Positions 7,556 to 16,581 are shown, counted from the first letter of the stretch. The stretch is DNA of 64,000 bases from Sphingomonadaceae bacterium (GCA_021732525.1 JAKFUU010000003.1:1-64000); one strand, 5' to 3'. Numbers and translations: made by a program. Notes: a model not told the origin generated them from the sequence alone.

Positions 7556-8089
7556 TCACGGCTTGGTTCGCAGGATGGCGCGGCAATAGGCAGGCAAGCC
7601 ACGATAGGCGCGTATCAAATCGGGCACGGGCAACCATGAGCGCTTGACGCAAATCGTCACCGGCATGATCTTGGCGGCCTTGCGGCGCATCGCCCGGCGG
7701 ATCAGCTTGAAACCCAAGCCGATGACCAACAGCGGGCCGATGATGAGGATCGCAACGCCAATCAGTGCCGAGGCACCGCCATGCTGCCAAAAGTAATAAA
7801 GGAACAAGAGCGACGGTGCGACCAGTGCCACCACCAGAAAATTGGGCCTGCCCTTGGCGCGCGGCGGTATGCCCGACATGGCGTCCCATTCGCGCTTCCA
7901 TGCCTTATAGGCTTGCACCTGATCGTCGGCGCGCATGACATTCATCAAGAATGCCACCACGATTACCGTCGCCCAGAAGACCGGTTCCCCGTGCAAGAAG
8001 TGATAGCCGAAAAAGGCAGTGGAACCCCAAGCGGTGAGCTGAACCGGCGGGCTCGCCAATAGGCGGCTTTGGATCGACGGCGCTCTCAT
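7556..8089 (-). CDS. Polytopic membrane protein of the mobilization operon
   Basis: The 177-residue protein has about four hydrophobic segments: WGSTAFFGYHFLHG..., FWATVIVVAFLMNVM, FLVVALVAPSLLFLYYF and LIGVAILIIGPLLVIGLGF, followed by a basic tail (KLIRRAMRRKAAK). ATG 8089 overlaps the coupling-protein TGA as ATGA, so the two are translationally coupled; a second in-frame ATG at 8101 is possible. Small membrane partners that anchor or modulate VirD4-like coupling proteins are known on conjugative elements; that role here is inferred from position only. Confidence 0.75.
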   Translation of the reverse strand: MRAPSIQSRLLASPPVQLTAWGSTAFFGYHFLHGEPVFWATVIVVAFLMNVMRADDQVQAYKAWKREWDAMSGIPPRAKGRPNFLVVALVAPSLLFLYYFWQHGGASALIGVAILIIGPLLVIGLGFKLIRRAMRRKAAKIMPVTICVKRSWLPVPDLIRAYRGLPAYCRAILRTKP

Positions 8090-9663
8090 GACTGCCTCCA
8101 TTCGACGAGCAGGGCATTGCTGCCTGACGAGAATGTGCGGCCCGCCTGATAGATGATGGTAGAGACCCGGTTGCCATTGGCCGGGCCGCCGGTTTTGAGC
8201 ATTCGCCCAAATTCGCCTGCATCAACGGCAAATTCGAGAACTTCGCTATTGCCCCAGCTTTGCCCCTGGCTGCTGCCCGAACCGCGATTGCGCCCCCAAT
8301 TGTCGCTCGAACCGCCGGAGGTCCCGCTGCTCCACGAGCTACCCGAAGAGCTGCCGCCCGGACCGGACGAGCTACTGCCACCAGACTGGTGCGACCAACC
8401 TGTGTTTTCGCCGGTTCCCATGTTCATGCCAAAATTGACATTCTGGCCTTCGTTGGCGCTGTAGTTGGAGCGCGTTTGCAGCGTCCGGCCGATTGTCTTT
8501 GAGGCCCATTCATTTGTGGGGACACAGTTATTGGCTGCCCAGATTTTGAGGGAGCAATTGGCGATCAGGCTATGCGCTTGTTGCTCTCCGTTCGGCCCTG
8601 TCATACGCGCGATGATGGAGGGCAGCGATTGCGCCAGCAGCACTGTGCAACATTGCGACGACCGGCACAGGCCGAGGAACCGGGTATACTGGCTGTTACA
8701 AAAGAGCGGGAACTCATCGATGATGAGAAAGACAGGCCGCTCGCGATAGCGCTTAGCCAGCGCATTACGCGCCAACGTCATTCGCTGAAACGCATAGACA
8801 TAGACCTGTTGGGCGAACAGGCCGTCCTCGTGGCGCGTCAGGACCGGCATATCGAGCACAATGGTAATGCCCTCCAGGCACAGCTCCGGGAAAATGCTGG
8901 AATCTTCGCAAAAGGCTTGGCGTAGCCACGGATTGCTCAGCAGTGCATCCAGCGGTGTCGTGGTCGACACGTTGATGTTGCCCGCCGTCTTCTTGTCGAG
9001 ATCGGCAAACTCCATCCAATATGCGATGGTGTTGCGGCCCGTAAAATCGTCGAGCTTGTCCGCTGCCAGCGCATACATTCTGAAGAACTCTGAACTTGCC
9101 TGCCATTGAGGGTCTCTGAACTGCTCCGGCGACGCTGGCGCGCTACGCATGAAAGCAAGAATGTCTTCCAGACGCAGCGTGTCGGTCGCGGCAAGGACAA
9201 CCGGGATCGTGGCGCGCAACCGTTGAAGTCTTGTATCAGTCCAGAATTGTTCAGAACCGCTTCCCGGCACCGCCGCTGTCGCCTGTTTGATCTCGATGAT
9301 GCGCATCAAGAACTCGATGGCATTTTCGACACCATTCCGGCCCTCTCGTGCCAATATCCACGCAAGGACATTGAACCCCCCATTGGTACCATCCCACACC
9401 AAGAGGGAACCGGGCCGACCTTCCTCTTTGAAAATGCGGCGGATGGTGGCGACGTCTTCAGGTTTGACCGTCGTGATGACGCCGCCCATCTTCGCGCGGA
9501 CAAATCCGCGCAGGATGGTGTGAAGCGGGCCGGAGGTTTTGCCGCCACCCGTCATGCCAGTGACCAACGTTCCAGCAACGAAGTCCCGCACGGTAAGATG
9601 GTCGATTGCATTCACTTGCAGGATGGGCTGATCTAACGGATTGCCGCGTTTCCAAAATGTCAT
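8086..9663 (-). CDS. VirD4/TraG/TraD-type conjugative coupling ATPase
   Basis: The protein is about 525 residues from ATG 9663, which has AGGAGA upstream; the longer frame to 9762 is not needed. It contains a Walker A motif in GMTGGGKTSG near residue 40 and Walker B in PVFLIIDEFPLF near residue 300, plus a conserved AQSLPSI-like sensor segment. These define the type IV coupling protein that links the relaxosome to the secretion channel and pumps DNA. The usual N-terminal membrane segments are absent, so the co-transcribed membrane protein at 7556-8089 may supply the anchor. A Ser/Gly-rich linker (about residues 415-465) precedes the C-terminal 60 residues. Confidence 0.88.
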   Translation of the reverse strand: MTFWKRGNPLDQPILQVNAIDHLTVRDFVAGTLVTGMTGGGKTSGPLHTILRGFVRAKMGGVITTVKPEDVATIRRIFKEEGRPGSLLVWDGTNGGFNVLAWILAREGRNGVENAIEFLMRIIEIKQATAAVPGSGSEQFWTDTRLQRLRATIPVVLAATDTLRLEDILAFMRSAPASPEQFRDPQWQASSEFFRMYALAADKLDDFTGRNTIAYWMEFADLDKKTAGNINVSTTTPLDALLSNPWLRQAFCEDSSIFPELCLEGITIVLDMPVLTRHEDGLFAQQVYVYAFQRMTLARNALAKRYRERPVFLIIDEFPLFCNSQYTRFLGLCRSSQCCTVLLAQSLPSIIARMTGPNGEQQAHSLIANCSLKIWAANNCVPTNEWASKTIGRTLQTRSNYSANEGQNVNFGMNMGTGENTGWSHQSGGSSSSGPGGSSSGSSWSSGTSGGSSDNWGRNRGSGSSQGQSWGNSEVLEFAVDAGEFGRMLKTGGPANGNRVSTIIYQAGRTFSSGSNALLVEWRQS

Positions 9664-9673
9664 GATATGTCTC

Positions 9674-9898
9674 CTACCGGTCGATGCCCTGTTCGCGTTC
9701 AGGCGCGCGCTGTTCGGGCTCGTGCGCTTTCTCCTCGCTGGGACGCATCCAGCCGAGGTCATAGCCGCGGTGTGGTTCGGGCGTTTTTCGCCCGAACCAT
9801 GCTTCGTCGATGAGCTTGCTGCGCGCGTCTGCTATCGCAGTGCGTGCTTCGTCCGCAGCCACGCCAAAGGCGTTCATGAACCAGCTCGAATTAGCCAT
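9674..9898 (-). CDS. Small hypothetical protein upstream of the coupling ATPase
   Basis: The 74-residue product starts MANSSWFMNAFGVAADEART, has a helical middle and a charged, disordered tail (PSEEKAHEPEQRAPEREQ). It overlaps the preceding zinc-ribbon gene by eight bases and ends ten bases before the coupling-protein start, so all belong to one transcript. No family is recognised. Confidence 0.6.
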   Translation of the reverse strand: MANSSWFMNAFGVAADEARTAIADARSKLIDEAWFGRKTPEPHRGYDLGWMRPSEEKAHEPEQRAPEREQGIDR

Positions 9899-10151
9899 CG
9901 AAGGTCACTCCGCAGTCGTTGCACCGCCATTCGTGGCGCACGAAATTTGCGATGCGGATCGCCCAAAGCGCAGTGAGCACATCCACCGCCTCTTCACTTC
10001 GACCTTCGAAGCGAAGGCGCGGCGCTTCCTTTGCTGCCTCGGCATAGAGCCGCTCACTGAGGCGATTGTCGTCAAAACTGTTGCTACCGCAGCAGGGGCA
10101 AAAAGTGCTGGCTTCGCCATGCTGCTCGCTTTTCAAAAGGGTAATTTCCAT
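9891..10151 (-). CDS. Zinc-ribbon hypothetical protein
   Basis: The 86-residue protein starts at ATG 10151 (MEITLLKSEQ) and carries two cysteine pairs, FCPCCGS near residue 19 and WRCNDCGVTF near the C-terminus, spaced to form one zinc ribbon around a helical insert (ERLYAEAAKEAPRL). The longer frame to 10214 lacks supporting start signals. It is the first gene of the coupling-protein transcript. A DNA- or protein-binding role is likely from the fold, but no specific function is visible. Confidence 0.65.
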   Translation of the reverse strand: MEITLLKSEQHGEASTFCPCCGSNSFDDNRLSERLYAEAAKEAPRLRFEGRSEEAVDVLTALWAIRIANFVRHEWRCNDCGVTFDG

Positions 10152-10287
10152 GATGATTCCTCCAGATTCTAGGCGCACAGGTTCCCGCCCGCACGGCGAG
10201 GCCCGCGCGCCCATGATCAGTTCAGTTGGTGAATTGGGTCAGCCGCTCAATCGTTCGTCATGTCGGACGTGAGCGATTGGCCAACAG

Positions 10288-11022
10288 TTACAGCGTCGAG
10301 ATAAACTCGACATCTTGCGGCATCACGCCCGCCTGCGTCAGGAAGCGCATCCATCCCAGCCGCAGCATCGCCAAGGGTTTGGCGGGCAGGAGTTCTGCCT
10401 TTCCTGTTGCCGCATTGGCGGTCAGGCCAAAACCGACGAAGCGGATTTTGCACCCCGCGAGCAAGCTATCGCTCGTTGGCGGCGGCAGATTGACTGGCGC
10501 ATCAAGCGCCAAGGCACCCGCCGCCGAATAGTCCCCTGACTCCACCCCATCAGTGATGAAGGTGATGGTCGAACGCGGCGTGCAAATGAAGGGGATGGCC
10601 TCAGCCGTCAGCAGGAGATTGGTATCCCCATCGCCGCCTTCGCTCTGTACTCGCGCCGCACTTGCGCGCTGCGCTTCTATGACCTTCGTTTTGGCGACGG
10701 GCACGCGCTGCGCATAATCGGTAACAAGATGGAGCTTTGCGACCATGCGCTCCGCAGATCTGGCCCCCGTCTCATAAAACGTGATGGAATCGCCAAGTTG
10801 CACATTGGCATCCATGTCCGCACCAATGAACCGCTCCACGGCTTGCGCGACGGCAGGGTCGATTTGCGTGGCCGTGCTGACCGACGTGTCATTGAGGTAA
10901 TAATGGTGCGCAGGCTGCGCGTGTGCACCAGTTTGCTTTGGCGTTTCGGGTTCCGCCGAGCAAGCGGCGAGTGTGGCGACGATGGGCAGCAAGGCTGCGC
11001 TGATTTTGAGTGAATAGGTCAT
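10288..11022 (-). CDS. Lipoprotein with VWA-like C-terminal domain
   Basis: The 244-residue product starts MTYSLKISAALLPIVATLAAC, a lipoprotein signal with Cys21 as the lipidated residue. The mature protein has a strand ANVQLGDSITFYETGARS, a central STITFITDGVESGDYS and a later CKIRFVGFGLT strand, an alternating pattern reminiscent of a von Willebrand A-type Rossmann fold, though the full metal site is not evident. It lies four bases downstream of the multi-pass membrane protein gene, so the pair probably works together in the envelope. A part in conjugation is inferred from its neighbours. Confidence 0.65.
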   Translation of the reverse strand: MTYSLKISAALLPIVATLAACSAEPETPKQTGAHAQPAHHYYLNDTSVSTATQIDPAVAQAVERFIGADMDANVQLGDSITFYETGARSAERMVAKLHLVTDYAQRVPVAKTKVIEAQRASAARVQSEGGDGDTNLLLTAEAIPFICTPRSTITFITDGVESGDYSAAGALALDAPVNLPPPTSDSLLAGCKIRFVGFGLTANAATGKAELLPAKPLAMLRLGWMRFLTQAGVMPQDVEFISTL

Positions 11023-11026
11023 TGGT

Positions 11027-11929
11027 TTAGCCTTTCGTGAACTTTAGGATGAGGTCGTAGAAATATTGGTAAGTGTAGGGGGCCAAATCGGCATGGCGTG
11101 CTTCCACGCCCGCCAAAGGCACATTGGGAACATCGCGGGTATCGTTGGGGCCAATTTCACCATCGCCGATGGCCTTGATCGATTCCACGAGATCATGGGT
11201 GGCTGCAATATACTTGCCCGTGATGGTTCCCGCTTCGTTTGCCGTCTTGCGGATGAGCGCGTCTGGCTTTTCAATATCGGCAACCACGGCGCGACGGCTA
11301 TCGACATCGGCTCCGCGCGCTTCCACATCGCGGATCAGTCGTTCGCCCGCCTTGATGCGCAGCCGCTCGCCGATACCCGTTGAGATGGTCGGAATGACGC
11401 CGAACAATCGCCCCATAAAGCCGTGACTTGCCACAAAGCTCAGGGCAAACATGACTGAGCTGGCTACCGCAAGCGCAAAGCCAGCGGTTTTGCTCGCCGC
11501 CTCTTGTTCTTCGCCACTGCCCAGTGTCAGGAAGATAGTTGAGGCCATGAAGACCCCCACTCCAAAAAGCAGTAGCAAGATTGTCCATAGGCCAATGCCA
11601 TGAGTCATCCTATCCAGCAGCTTTTTGGTGCGGTCAGGCACAACTTGCAAAAAGGCAGAACCAATCAGCAGGCAGAAAATGAGCGGCGCACGGAGCGTTT
11701 GCAGCTCGTGCCCAAGGCCATTGTCATTGGGCATTTCGGGAAAAGCGCTTTTGAAGGCGATGCCAGCGCTATAATATTCCGAGCAGCATGCGCCGATAAT
11801 GACCAAGGCGCTTGCGGAAGCGATCAGAATAGGCACAGCAATCGGCGTTGCTTGCGCCTTTCGTTCGCGCAGTTGCGAATGGGCACGGCGCAAAATTGCG
11901 TCGGCATTTTGGTTTGAAACATTCGACAT
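11027..11929 (-). CDS. Multi-pass membrane protein of unknown function
   Basis: The 300-residue protein starts at ATG 11929 (MSNVSNQNAD); a longer frame runs into the preceding gene and is rejected. Four hydrophobic segments follow in the first 190 residues (PIAVPILIASASALVIIG, APLIFCLLIGSAFL, GLWTILLLLFGVGVF, and GFALAVASSVMFALSFV). After these comes a soluble, charged domain of about 110 residues ending TYQYFYDLILKF. The genes on either side are transcribed the same way with short gaps, suggesting an envelope complex with the lipoprotein. No family is recognised. Confidence 0.65.
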   Translation of the reverse strand: MSNVSNQNADAILRRAHSQLRERKAQATPIAVPILIASASALVIIGACCSEYYSAGIAFKSAFPEMPNDNGLGHELQTLRAPLIFCLLIGSAFLQVVPDRTKKLLDRMTHGIGLWTILLLLFGVGVFMASTIFLTLGSGEEQEAASKTAGFALAVASSVMFALSFVASHGFMGRLFGVIPTISTGIGERLRIKAGERLIRDVEARGADVDSRRAVVADIEKPDALIRKTANEAGTITGKYIAATHDLVESIKAIGDGEIGPNDTRDVPNVPLAGVEARHADLAPYTYQYFYDLILKFTKG

Positions 11930-11954
11930 AATCAATATCCTTTTATGGTAGGGG

Positions 11955-12389
11955 TCAGTGCAATGGATTCGACTGACTGCGTTCACCCAGCAGTTCACCC
12001 AAACGAGGGAAGCGCTGCGCGGGCTTAGGAGCGGGAGGTTCTGGAAGCGGCGCGGGCGGCTCTGGAAACATCGCATCAAGCCGCATCAGGCTGGCCTGAT
12101 AGGACGCTGCCTCTTCGCCCAACTGGCGGTGAAGTTCCGCCAGCTCCGCCGAATTGGCGGCATAGAGGCTCAGCACATGCGCATCAGGAACAAGCCCATC
12201 GCGCGCCGCATCGTCGATGAGCCCCTTGATCCACGCCTGTTCGGCTTGGATTTGCAGCATCTTAGGCGAGAGTTGAGGTGCAGCCGTCGGACTGCCCTTT
12301 GACCGTAAAGCTGATATTGTCTCGGCAAATCGCTTGAAGCGCGGTTGGCCGATCTCGGCGCTCTTGTCCGTTAGTTGATTTGTAGGCAT
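11955..12389 (-). CDS. Hypothetical protein with proline-rich tail
   Basis: The 144-residue protein starts at ATG 12389 (MPTNQLTDKSAE). It is mostly helical (QAEQAWIKGLIDDAARDGL, SAELAELHRQLGEEAASY) and ends with a proline-rich PEPPAPLPEPPAPKPAQRF stretch and a short basic tail. No signal peptide or membrane segment is seen. It is the first gene of a three-gene transcript with the membrane protein and lipoprotein. The proline-rich segment may contact a partner; function is unknown. Confidence 0.6.
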   Translation of the reverse strand: MPTNQLTDKSAEIGQPRFKRFAETISALRSKGSPTAAPQLSPKMLQIQAEQAWIKGLIDDAARDGLVPDAHVLSLYAANSAELAELHRQLGEEAASYQASLMRLDAMFPEPPAPLPEPPAPKPAQRFPRLGELLGERSQSNPLH

Positions 12390-12532
12390 GGCATTCTCCG
12401 ATGATTGACGCTGCACCGTTCAGATGCTGCGCCTCGGAAATGCCGCGAAAAGTTGGCCCACCCTATTTCGCAGGGTTTCAATAAGTTTCTGCTTAGTTTC
12501 GTGGGTATCCCGCCACAGGCTAGGTGGGACCG

Positions 12533-12934
12533 TTATCTGCCCGCATTCGGGGTTCCTTGGTCGCGAAGTCGCCCCGCTGCGGCACCATTCCCAAGTTCTT
12601 CGGCACGCGCAAAGATTTTTGCGATGGCTGTGTCAGTGTAAATGTCGAAATACCTAGCACCGCCACGAATGCCATTCGCATGGCGAACATAATCGACGCC
12701 CTTCTCCAACCCCAACTTGTTGACGAGATAGGATTCAAGAGCATCGCCCGCCAAAGATTCGACGAGCATCATTTTTAGAGGGGGATCGGTTAGATTATCT
12801 CCGTCAAGACCGCCGTCAGTAACAACCTTTTCAGGCAACCCGCCTGCGGCGTACCAGCATCGAAAATCTCTGCCAGCTTCACGTGAAAGCGTTTCTACTG
12901 TTCTATTTCTAAATTCTGTAAATTCAGAATACAA
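12533..12934 (-). CDS. Hypothetical protein downstream of the CHAT-protease gene
   Basis: The 133-residue product starts with TTG 12934 preceded by GTGAGG at good spacing. It has mixed alpha/beta character (RDFRCWYAAGGLPEKVV, LESYLVNKLGLEKGVDYV, GGARYFDIYTD) and no membrane or signal sequence. It lies 67 bases downstream of the CHAT gene on the same strand, so it could be the third gene of that operon or have its own AT-rich promoter in the gap. No family is recognised. Confidence 0.55.
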   Translation of the reverse strand: MYSEFTEFRNRTVETLSREAGRDFRCWYAAGGLPEKVVTDGGLDGDNLTDPPLKMMLVESLAGDALESYLVNKLGLEKGVDYVRHANGIRGGARYFDIYTDTAIAKIFARAEELGNGAAAGRLRDQGTPNAGR

Positions 12935-13001
12935 ATATCCTCACATATACTTTGTGATGATATCAAATATCCAATATTCTGTCATTCAATTTGTTGGAAT
13001 T

Positions 13002-14765
13002 TTATCGCCAAGCACCTGTCAAAACAAAGCACCCCCAGAAATTTGGGTGGCTGAGAATAGTTTCATCGCTTCGAATTTCTATGTTTTTCCTATCTGATTG
13101 ACGAACCAGCCTCTCGGCAAAGTGCATTTGCCCCAAGCTTGCCGATGCAGTCATAACATGCCTGAGCGCAGCACCATGCGCTGTTGCCCTCGGTAGGCCA
13201 CGGCTCAATCCGGTTATCAACTCCACATTATAAAGGCGCGCAGGGTAATCACGAGCTGGCCATAGCGTGGAAACGACCGACTGAACGCCAGACTTTCTGC
13301 ACAAGCTCACGACGCTCGATTCGTTCGGCGCCAGCCAATCGGTAAAGCCTGCTGAGCGGCAGCCAGAAAGAAGGAGTATGCCAGTGCCCGCATTTTTGGG
13401 GATGGAAACGCCTACACCCATCATCCCGCCATTTGGTGAAACAAACATCGTTTCGGACGCATGTCTGGGTGACGCGAGCATATGGGCTGACAAGAGGGCA
13501 ATGCCTTCCGTCCCGAACAACCAGCGGATCGTATCAGCCGACCAAGCCAGATCATGTTCAGGCCAAAGCTGGAGCGGAAAACCCACTTCTGCGCTCAAGG
13601 CTTTCAAGTCTGCGATTTCGAATTCTATTTGCGGCAGGTGTTCGCCGCCCGCCACAACCCGAACTTCTCGCGAGGCCATCCGTTCGCCGCCCCAGACAGC
13701 CTCAAAGTCCAGCTCACCTTCCTGAAACTCCCCGTCAGCAAACAGCGGCGTGGCTTGGACAATGTTGAAACGCTCCGCGAGATAACACTTGCCGTCGAAA
13801 AGCGCAGAAAAGGGTAGCTGGGCCAAAGCGCCGTGGGCCGTGACAACAATTGTTGGATATTCACCCAGTTCGGCCAATCGCTCAACAACGTCGTGGTCGT
13901 TTAAGGCATCGAGCATCAAAAGTGTGTAAAAATAGTGCAGCAGCCCTTTGAGTTCGTCGAGGTCGCCTTTTTTGTGGAGCCGCCAGAGTGTTTGGAACAC
14001 CGACATCGAAAGGAACCTCAAAGCATAGTGCCGGTCGATGTGCGGACGCTCTTCCTCCGACAGAAACGGCGCGACGGCTAAAGGCAATATTGTTCGTTTT
14101 GTTTTTGATATCCCTTTCGACTGAACTGCCACGCTTAATATGCCTGACGCATAATGCAGCCGGATATGCAGGGCCCCATCTTCGGAGTGCTTCGCAATGC
14201 GTTTCCATTGAATTCCCGTTGCCATCATGTGGCGCATAAGATTGAAATCCACCGCATCCATCAATCGGGCATTGAGCTTCGAGCATCGACGGCGCAATGC
14301 GCGCGCAATCCAGCGCCGACGCATGAATTTCGGTAAGCGCTTGGCTGATTGATGTATGGCTTCAATCATGGCGTAAACGGTGTCAGGAGTTACCCAGCGA
14401 TCCGTCCTTGGAATATTCCATCGGCGCGCGGGGAGGCGAAGCTCAGAATTGGACAAACGCTCCATCAATGCTTCACGTTTATGCACTTTCAAGCAAAGTG
14501 CGTCGTTGATTCGATGACCAAAAGTCAGAAATTGACACAGCGTGTCGTCGTCGATTGGCGGTAGATCAGGTGACAATTCTCCGAGCAGCGCAGGCACACA
14601 CAGCTGCATAAGATAATACCATTTCTGTTCAGCGCCGATGATCGCCAGCGCGCCCATCAGCATGGCACGGTCGTCTTCGTTGCGACGCTCCAAATTCCCT
14701 TCCGCAATCAGCCTAACAACCCTCGATACGAGCGGGTCGTTCTCGAATTCGGATTTAGACGACAA
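13002..14765 (-). CDS. CHAT-domain (caspase-like) protease
   Basis: The 587-residue protein has a helical N-terminal region of about 290 residues and a C-terminal CHAT domain. The CHAT landmarks are visible: HGALAQLPFSAL near 311, the catalytic histidine in LLSAHMLAS (His427), the catalytic cysteine in LLLSGCRSA (Cys469), VVSTLWPA near 497, and the closing HPNFWGCFVLTG at 573-584. CHAT proteases are caspase relatives often used as effectors in bacterial immunity and cell death. Translation probably starts at TTG 14765, overlapping the upstream gene's stop by 11 bases, so the two are coupled. No TPR repeats are evident, unlike many CHAT proteins; the N-terminal half is unrecognised. Confidence 0.82.
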   Translation of the reverse strand: MSSKSEFENDPLVSRVVRLIAEGNLERRNEDDRAMLMGALAIIGAEQKWYYLMQLCVPALLGELSPDLPPIDDDTLCQFLTFGHRINDALCLKVHKREALMERLSNSELRLPARRWNIPRTDRWVTPDTVYAMIEAIHQSAKRLPKFMRRRWIARALRRRCSKLNARLMDAVDFNLMRHMMATGIQWKRIAKHSEDGALHIRLHYASGILSVAVQSKGISKTKRTILPLAVAPFLSEEERPHIDRHYALRFLSMSVFQTLWRLHKKGDLDELKGLLHYFYTLLMLDALNDHDVVERLAELGEYPTIVVTAHGALAQLPFSALFDGKCYLAERFNIVQATPLFADGEFQEGELDFEAVWGGERMASREVRVVAGGEHLPQIEFEIADLKALSAEVGFPLQLWPEHDLAWSADTIRWLFGTEGIALLSAHMLASPRHASETMFVSPNGGMMGVGVSIPKNAGTGILLLSGCRSAGFTDWLAPNESSVVSLCRKSGVQSVVSTLWPARDYPARLYNVELITGLSRGLPRATAHGAALRHVMTASASLGQMHFAERLVRQSDRKNIEIRSDETILSHPNFWGCFVLTGAWR

Positions 14766-15864
14766 GATAGCTGCCTTGATGCAAAAGCGGAATCGAAGGT
14801 TCAGGCACGCGGACTGCGCTCTGCCCGATAAATGTGGCAGACCGCTTCGCTTCTAACTCATTCTTGTTGCGGGCGCGTTTAGCGCGATCCGCCGCCCGCT
14901 TGACATAGGTCACGAGTGCGATGGATTTGGCATAGCCATCCGGCCAGCTCGTTGGACAACCATCAACCAATCCTTTGGTTTTCACATTCGGCTCAAAGTG
15001 GTCACAGATTCCAGCAAAGTCGCTGAGGAGACCCGCATCCACCGAAACCAGTCTCGCAGCGAACGTGCCCTCGACGTCAGCAAAAGGCGCGTCTTTGTCC
15101 TGCACAGGATCGTCGAAAAGCAAGGTTGCTTTTCCTGAAACTTGTAAGCGCGTTCCAAGCCATGACCCGGCATCTTCCCAAGGGTGCGACACGAGGCCGT
15201 CATCCATCCGAAGCTCAAATCCGAACATAAACCTGCTGCCAATTGTCGGCGGCACCACGAATTGAACAAAGTCGCCTTTTGCAATTTTCTCCAGTTTATC
15301 ATTTTTGGGCTGGCGGATGATTTTTTCGCCAGCAGCGATGCTGCCAACCCAGTCGCGAGAATTGCCATGCAAAATCTGAATAGAACCCGCCTTTTCGGTG
15401 TTTGCTTCCAACGAACCCAGCAATTCAGTGCGGACAGCTTCGGTAAGCGAGTGTCTCACATATTCGGCTCCGCCCAATTCTTGATAATCTGCACGCGCTT
15501 GAAGTAAGTGGTCCAAGCTACCTGCAAACTCACCAAACGTGCCCAATAATCCCGACTTTAGATGGCCGCCCCCTGCGTTTAGATGCGCCTTAGCGCTCTC
15601 GTGATCGATATCGGCGGGGTTCCCATTCAAAATCAATAATTCAAGCGTTGCGGCTAGCAACTGCACGTCATCGGCGACGCGCATGGTCGTGTCGCCCGAT
15701 AGCCACTGACTAAAGAGGGCTTCACGCCCATCTGCATCACGGATGCACCTAACAAACCACGCATTCTGTACCTTTGCGGCATTCTCGACCACCGGTAGTA
15801 GCTTCAAGGCCATGGCACGCTTCAGCCATAGGTCAGGGAGTCGAACAGTGAGCGCGGCACTCAT
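14755..15864 (-). CDS. CHAT-operon partner protein, function unknown
   Basis: The 369-residue protein begins MSAALTVRLPDLWLKRAMAL and has no signal peptide or membrane segment. It has a helical first third and a beta-rich centre (KGDFVQFVVPPTIGSRFMFG, GSWLGTRLQVSGKATLLF), and ends in a basic helical stretch with a short hydrophobic tail. No family is recognised. Because it is the first gene of the operon and is translationally coupled to the CHAT protease, it may be the sensor, activator or substrate of that protease. This role is inferred from the arrangement only. Confidence 0.72.
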   Translation of the reverse strand: MSAALTVRLPDLWLKRAMALKLLPVVENAAKVQNAWFVRCIRDADGREALFSQWLSGDTTMRVADDVQLLAATLELLILNGNPADIDHESAKAHLNAGGGHLKSGLLGTFGEFAGSLDHLLQARADYQELGGAEYVRHSLTEAVRTELLGSLEANTEKAGSIQILHGNSRDWVGSIAAGEKIIRQPKNDKLEKIAKGDFVQFVVPPTIGSRFMFGFELRMDDGLVSHPWEDAGSWLGTRLQVSGKATLLFDDPVQDKDAPFADVEGTFAARLVSVDAGLLSDFAGICDHFEPNVKTKGLVDGCPTSWPDGYAKSIALVTYVKRAADRAKRARNKNELEAKRSATFIGQSAVRVPEPSIPLLHQGSYLVV

Positions 15865-16104
15865 TTTCCGTTTTTACTCACCAATAACATCCCTTGAAAT
15901 TGATCGGCGGCTACGAACGGCCCTCAAAAACGATTGAACGAGTTTCTGTTCCCGTTCGTACGCGGCGATCTGACAGAAATTGCGCAACAAACGTGAGGGC
16001 TTTGCTATTCCTCTATTCCCAAATCGGCCGGTTTCTGCAATAGCTTAAATTGACACGGGGAGACTGAATGTCGATTCTGGATTCATTTCAACGAATAATT
16101 GCCG

Positions 16105-16389
16105 CTAGCGTTGTTGGCCTTGGCTTGCGAGTTGGGCCCGCTCGTGCGATATACGGCTTGCCCATTTGCCTTCACCGGACTTCTCACGGTTGCTCTGCAT
16201 GAGCTTGGTGGCTGCGATAGCAAGCGCGCCTACCGCGACTGCTCCCACGATGGCAGTTGTCGGCTTCATACCCAAAATCTTAGTCTGCATAGCATTTTTG
16301 AGCGCGGCTTCCGCAGCCGGTTTTGCCGCAGCTTGGCGCTGTGCAGTTTCCGCCACGCGCGCATACGCCGCATCTGACTGGGTCGTCAT
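16105..16389 (-). CDS. Small single-pass membrane protein
   Basis: The 94-residue product starts at ATG 16389 (MTTQSDAAYARVAETAQ), has an alanine-rich amphipathic helix, one transmembrane segment (TTAIVGAVAVGALAIAATKL) around residues 43-62, and a charged tail. It is transcribed away from the 16582 gene and shares with it a glycine/alanine-rich membrane segment style. A very short frame (16425-16505, MTQYSTEASKLYD...) precedes it on the same strand and could be a leader. No family is recognised. Confidence 0.55.
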   Translation of the reverse strand: MTTQSDAAYARVAETAQRQAAAKPAAEAALKNAMQTKILGMKPTTAIVGAVAVGALAIAATKLMQSNREKSGEGKWASRISHERAQLASQGQQR

Positions 16390-16581
16390 CGCCTTTAGTC
16401 TATCTAGCTGGCTTCGCGTAGCAGCTTATGCGCCTTCAGGCAGGACGCCGATGTGGCCGCCCACTAGATCATACAACTTGCTGGCTTCGGTCGAATATTG
16501 GGTCATGGTATCAAGTATAAACCAAATAGCGTTCACCGAATGTGACAGTTTGGTTAAATTTGAGGCAAGAGGAATCTCGGC

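Noticed and set aside
8153-8502. Plus-strand frames rich in Pro/Leu opposite the coupling protein
   Set aside because: Shadows of the Ser/Gly-rich linker in the real minus-strand gene.
16068-16202. Plus-strand frame MSILDSFQRIIAASVVG with a good GGGGAG ribosome site
   Set aside because: Only 44 residues, and it runs antisense into the better-supported small membrane protein gene at 16105-16389; possibly a remnant, but not supportable.
16425-16505. 26-codon minus-strand frame MTQYSTEASKLYDLVGG upstream of the 16389 gene
   Set aside because: No ribosome site; only a TATACT hexamer just upstream hints at a leaderless leader peptide. Too short to call.
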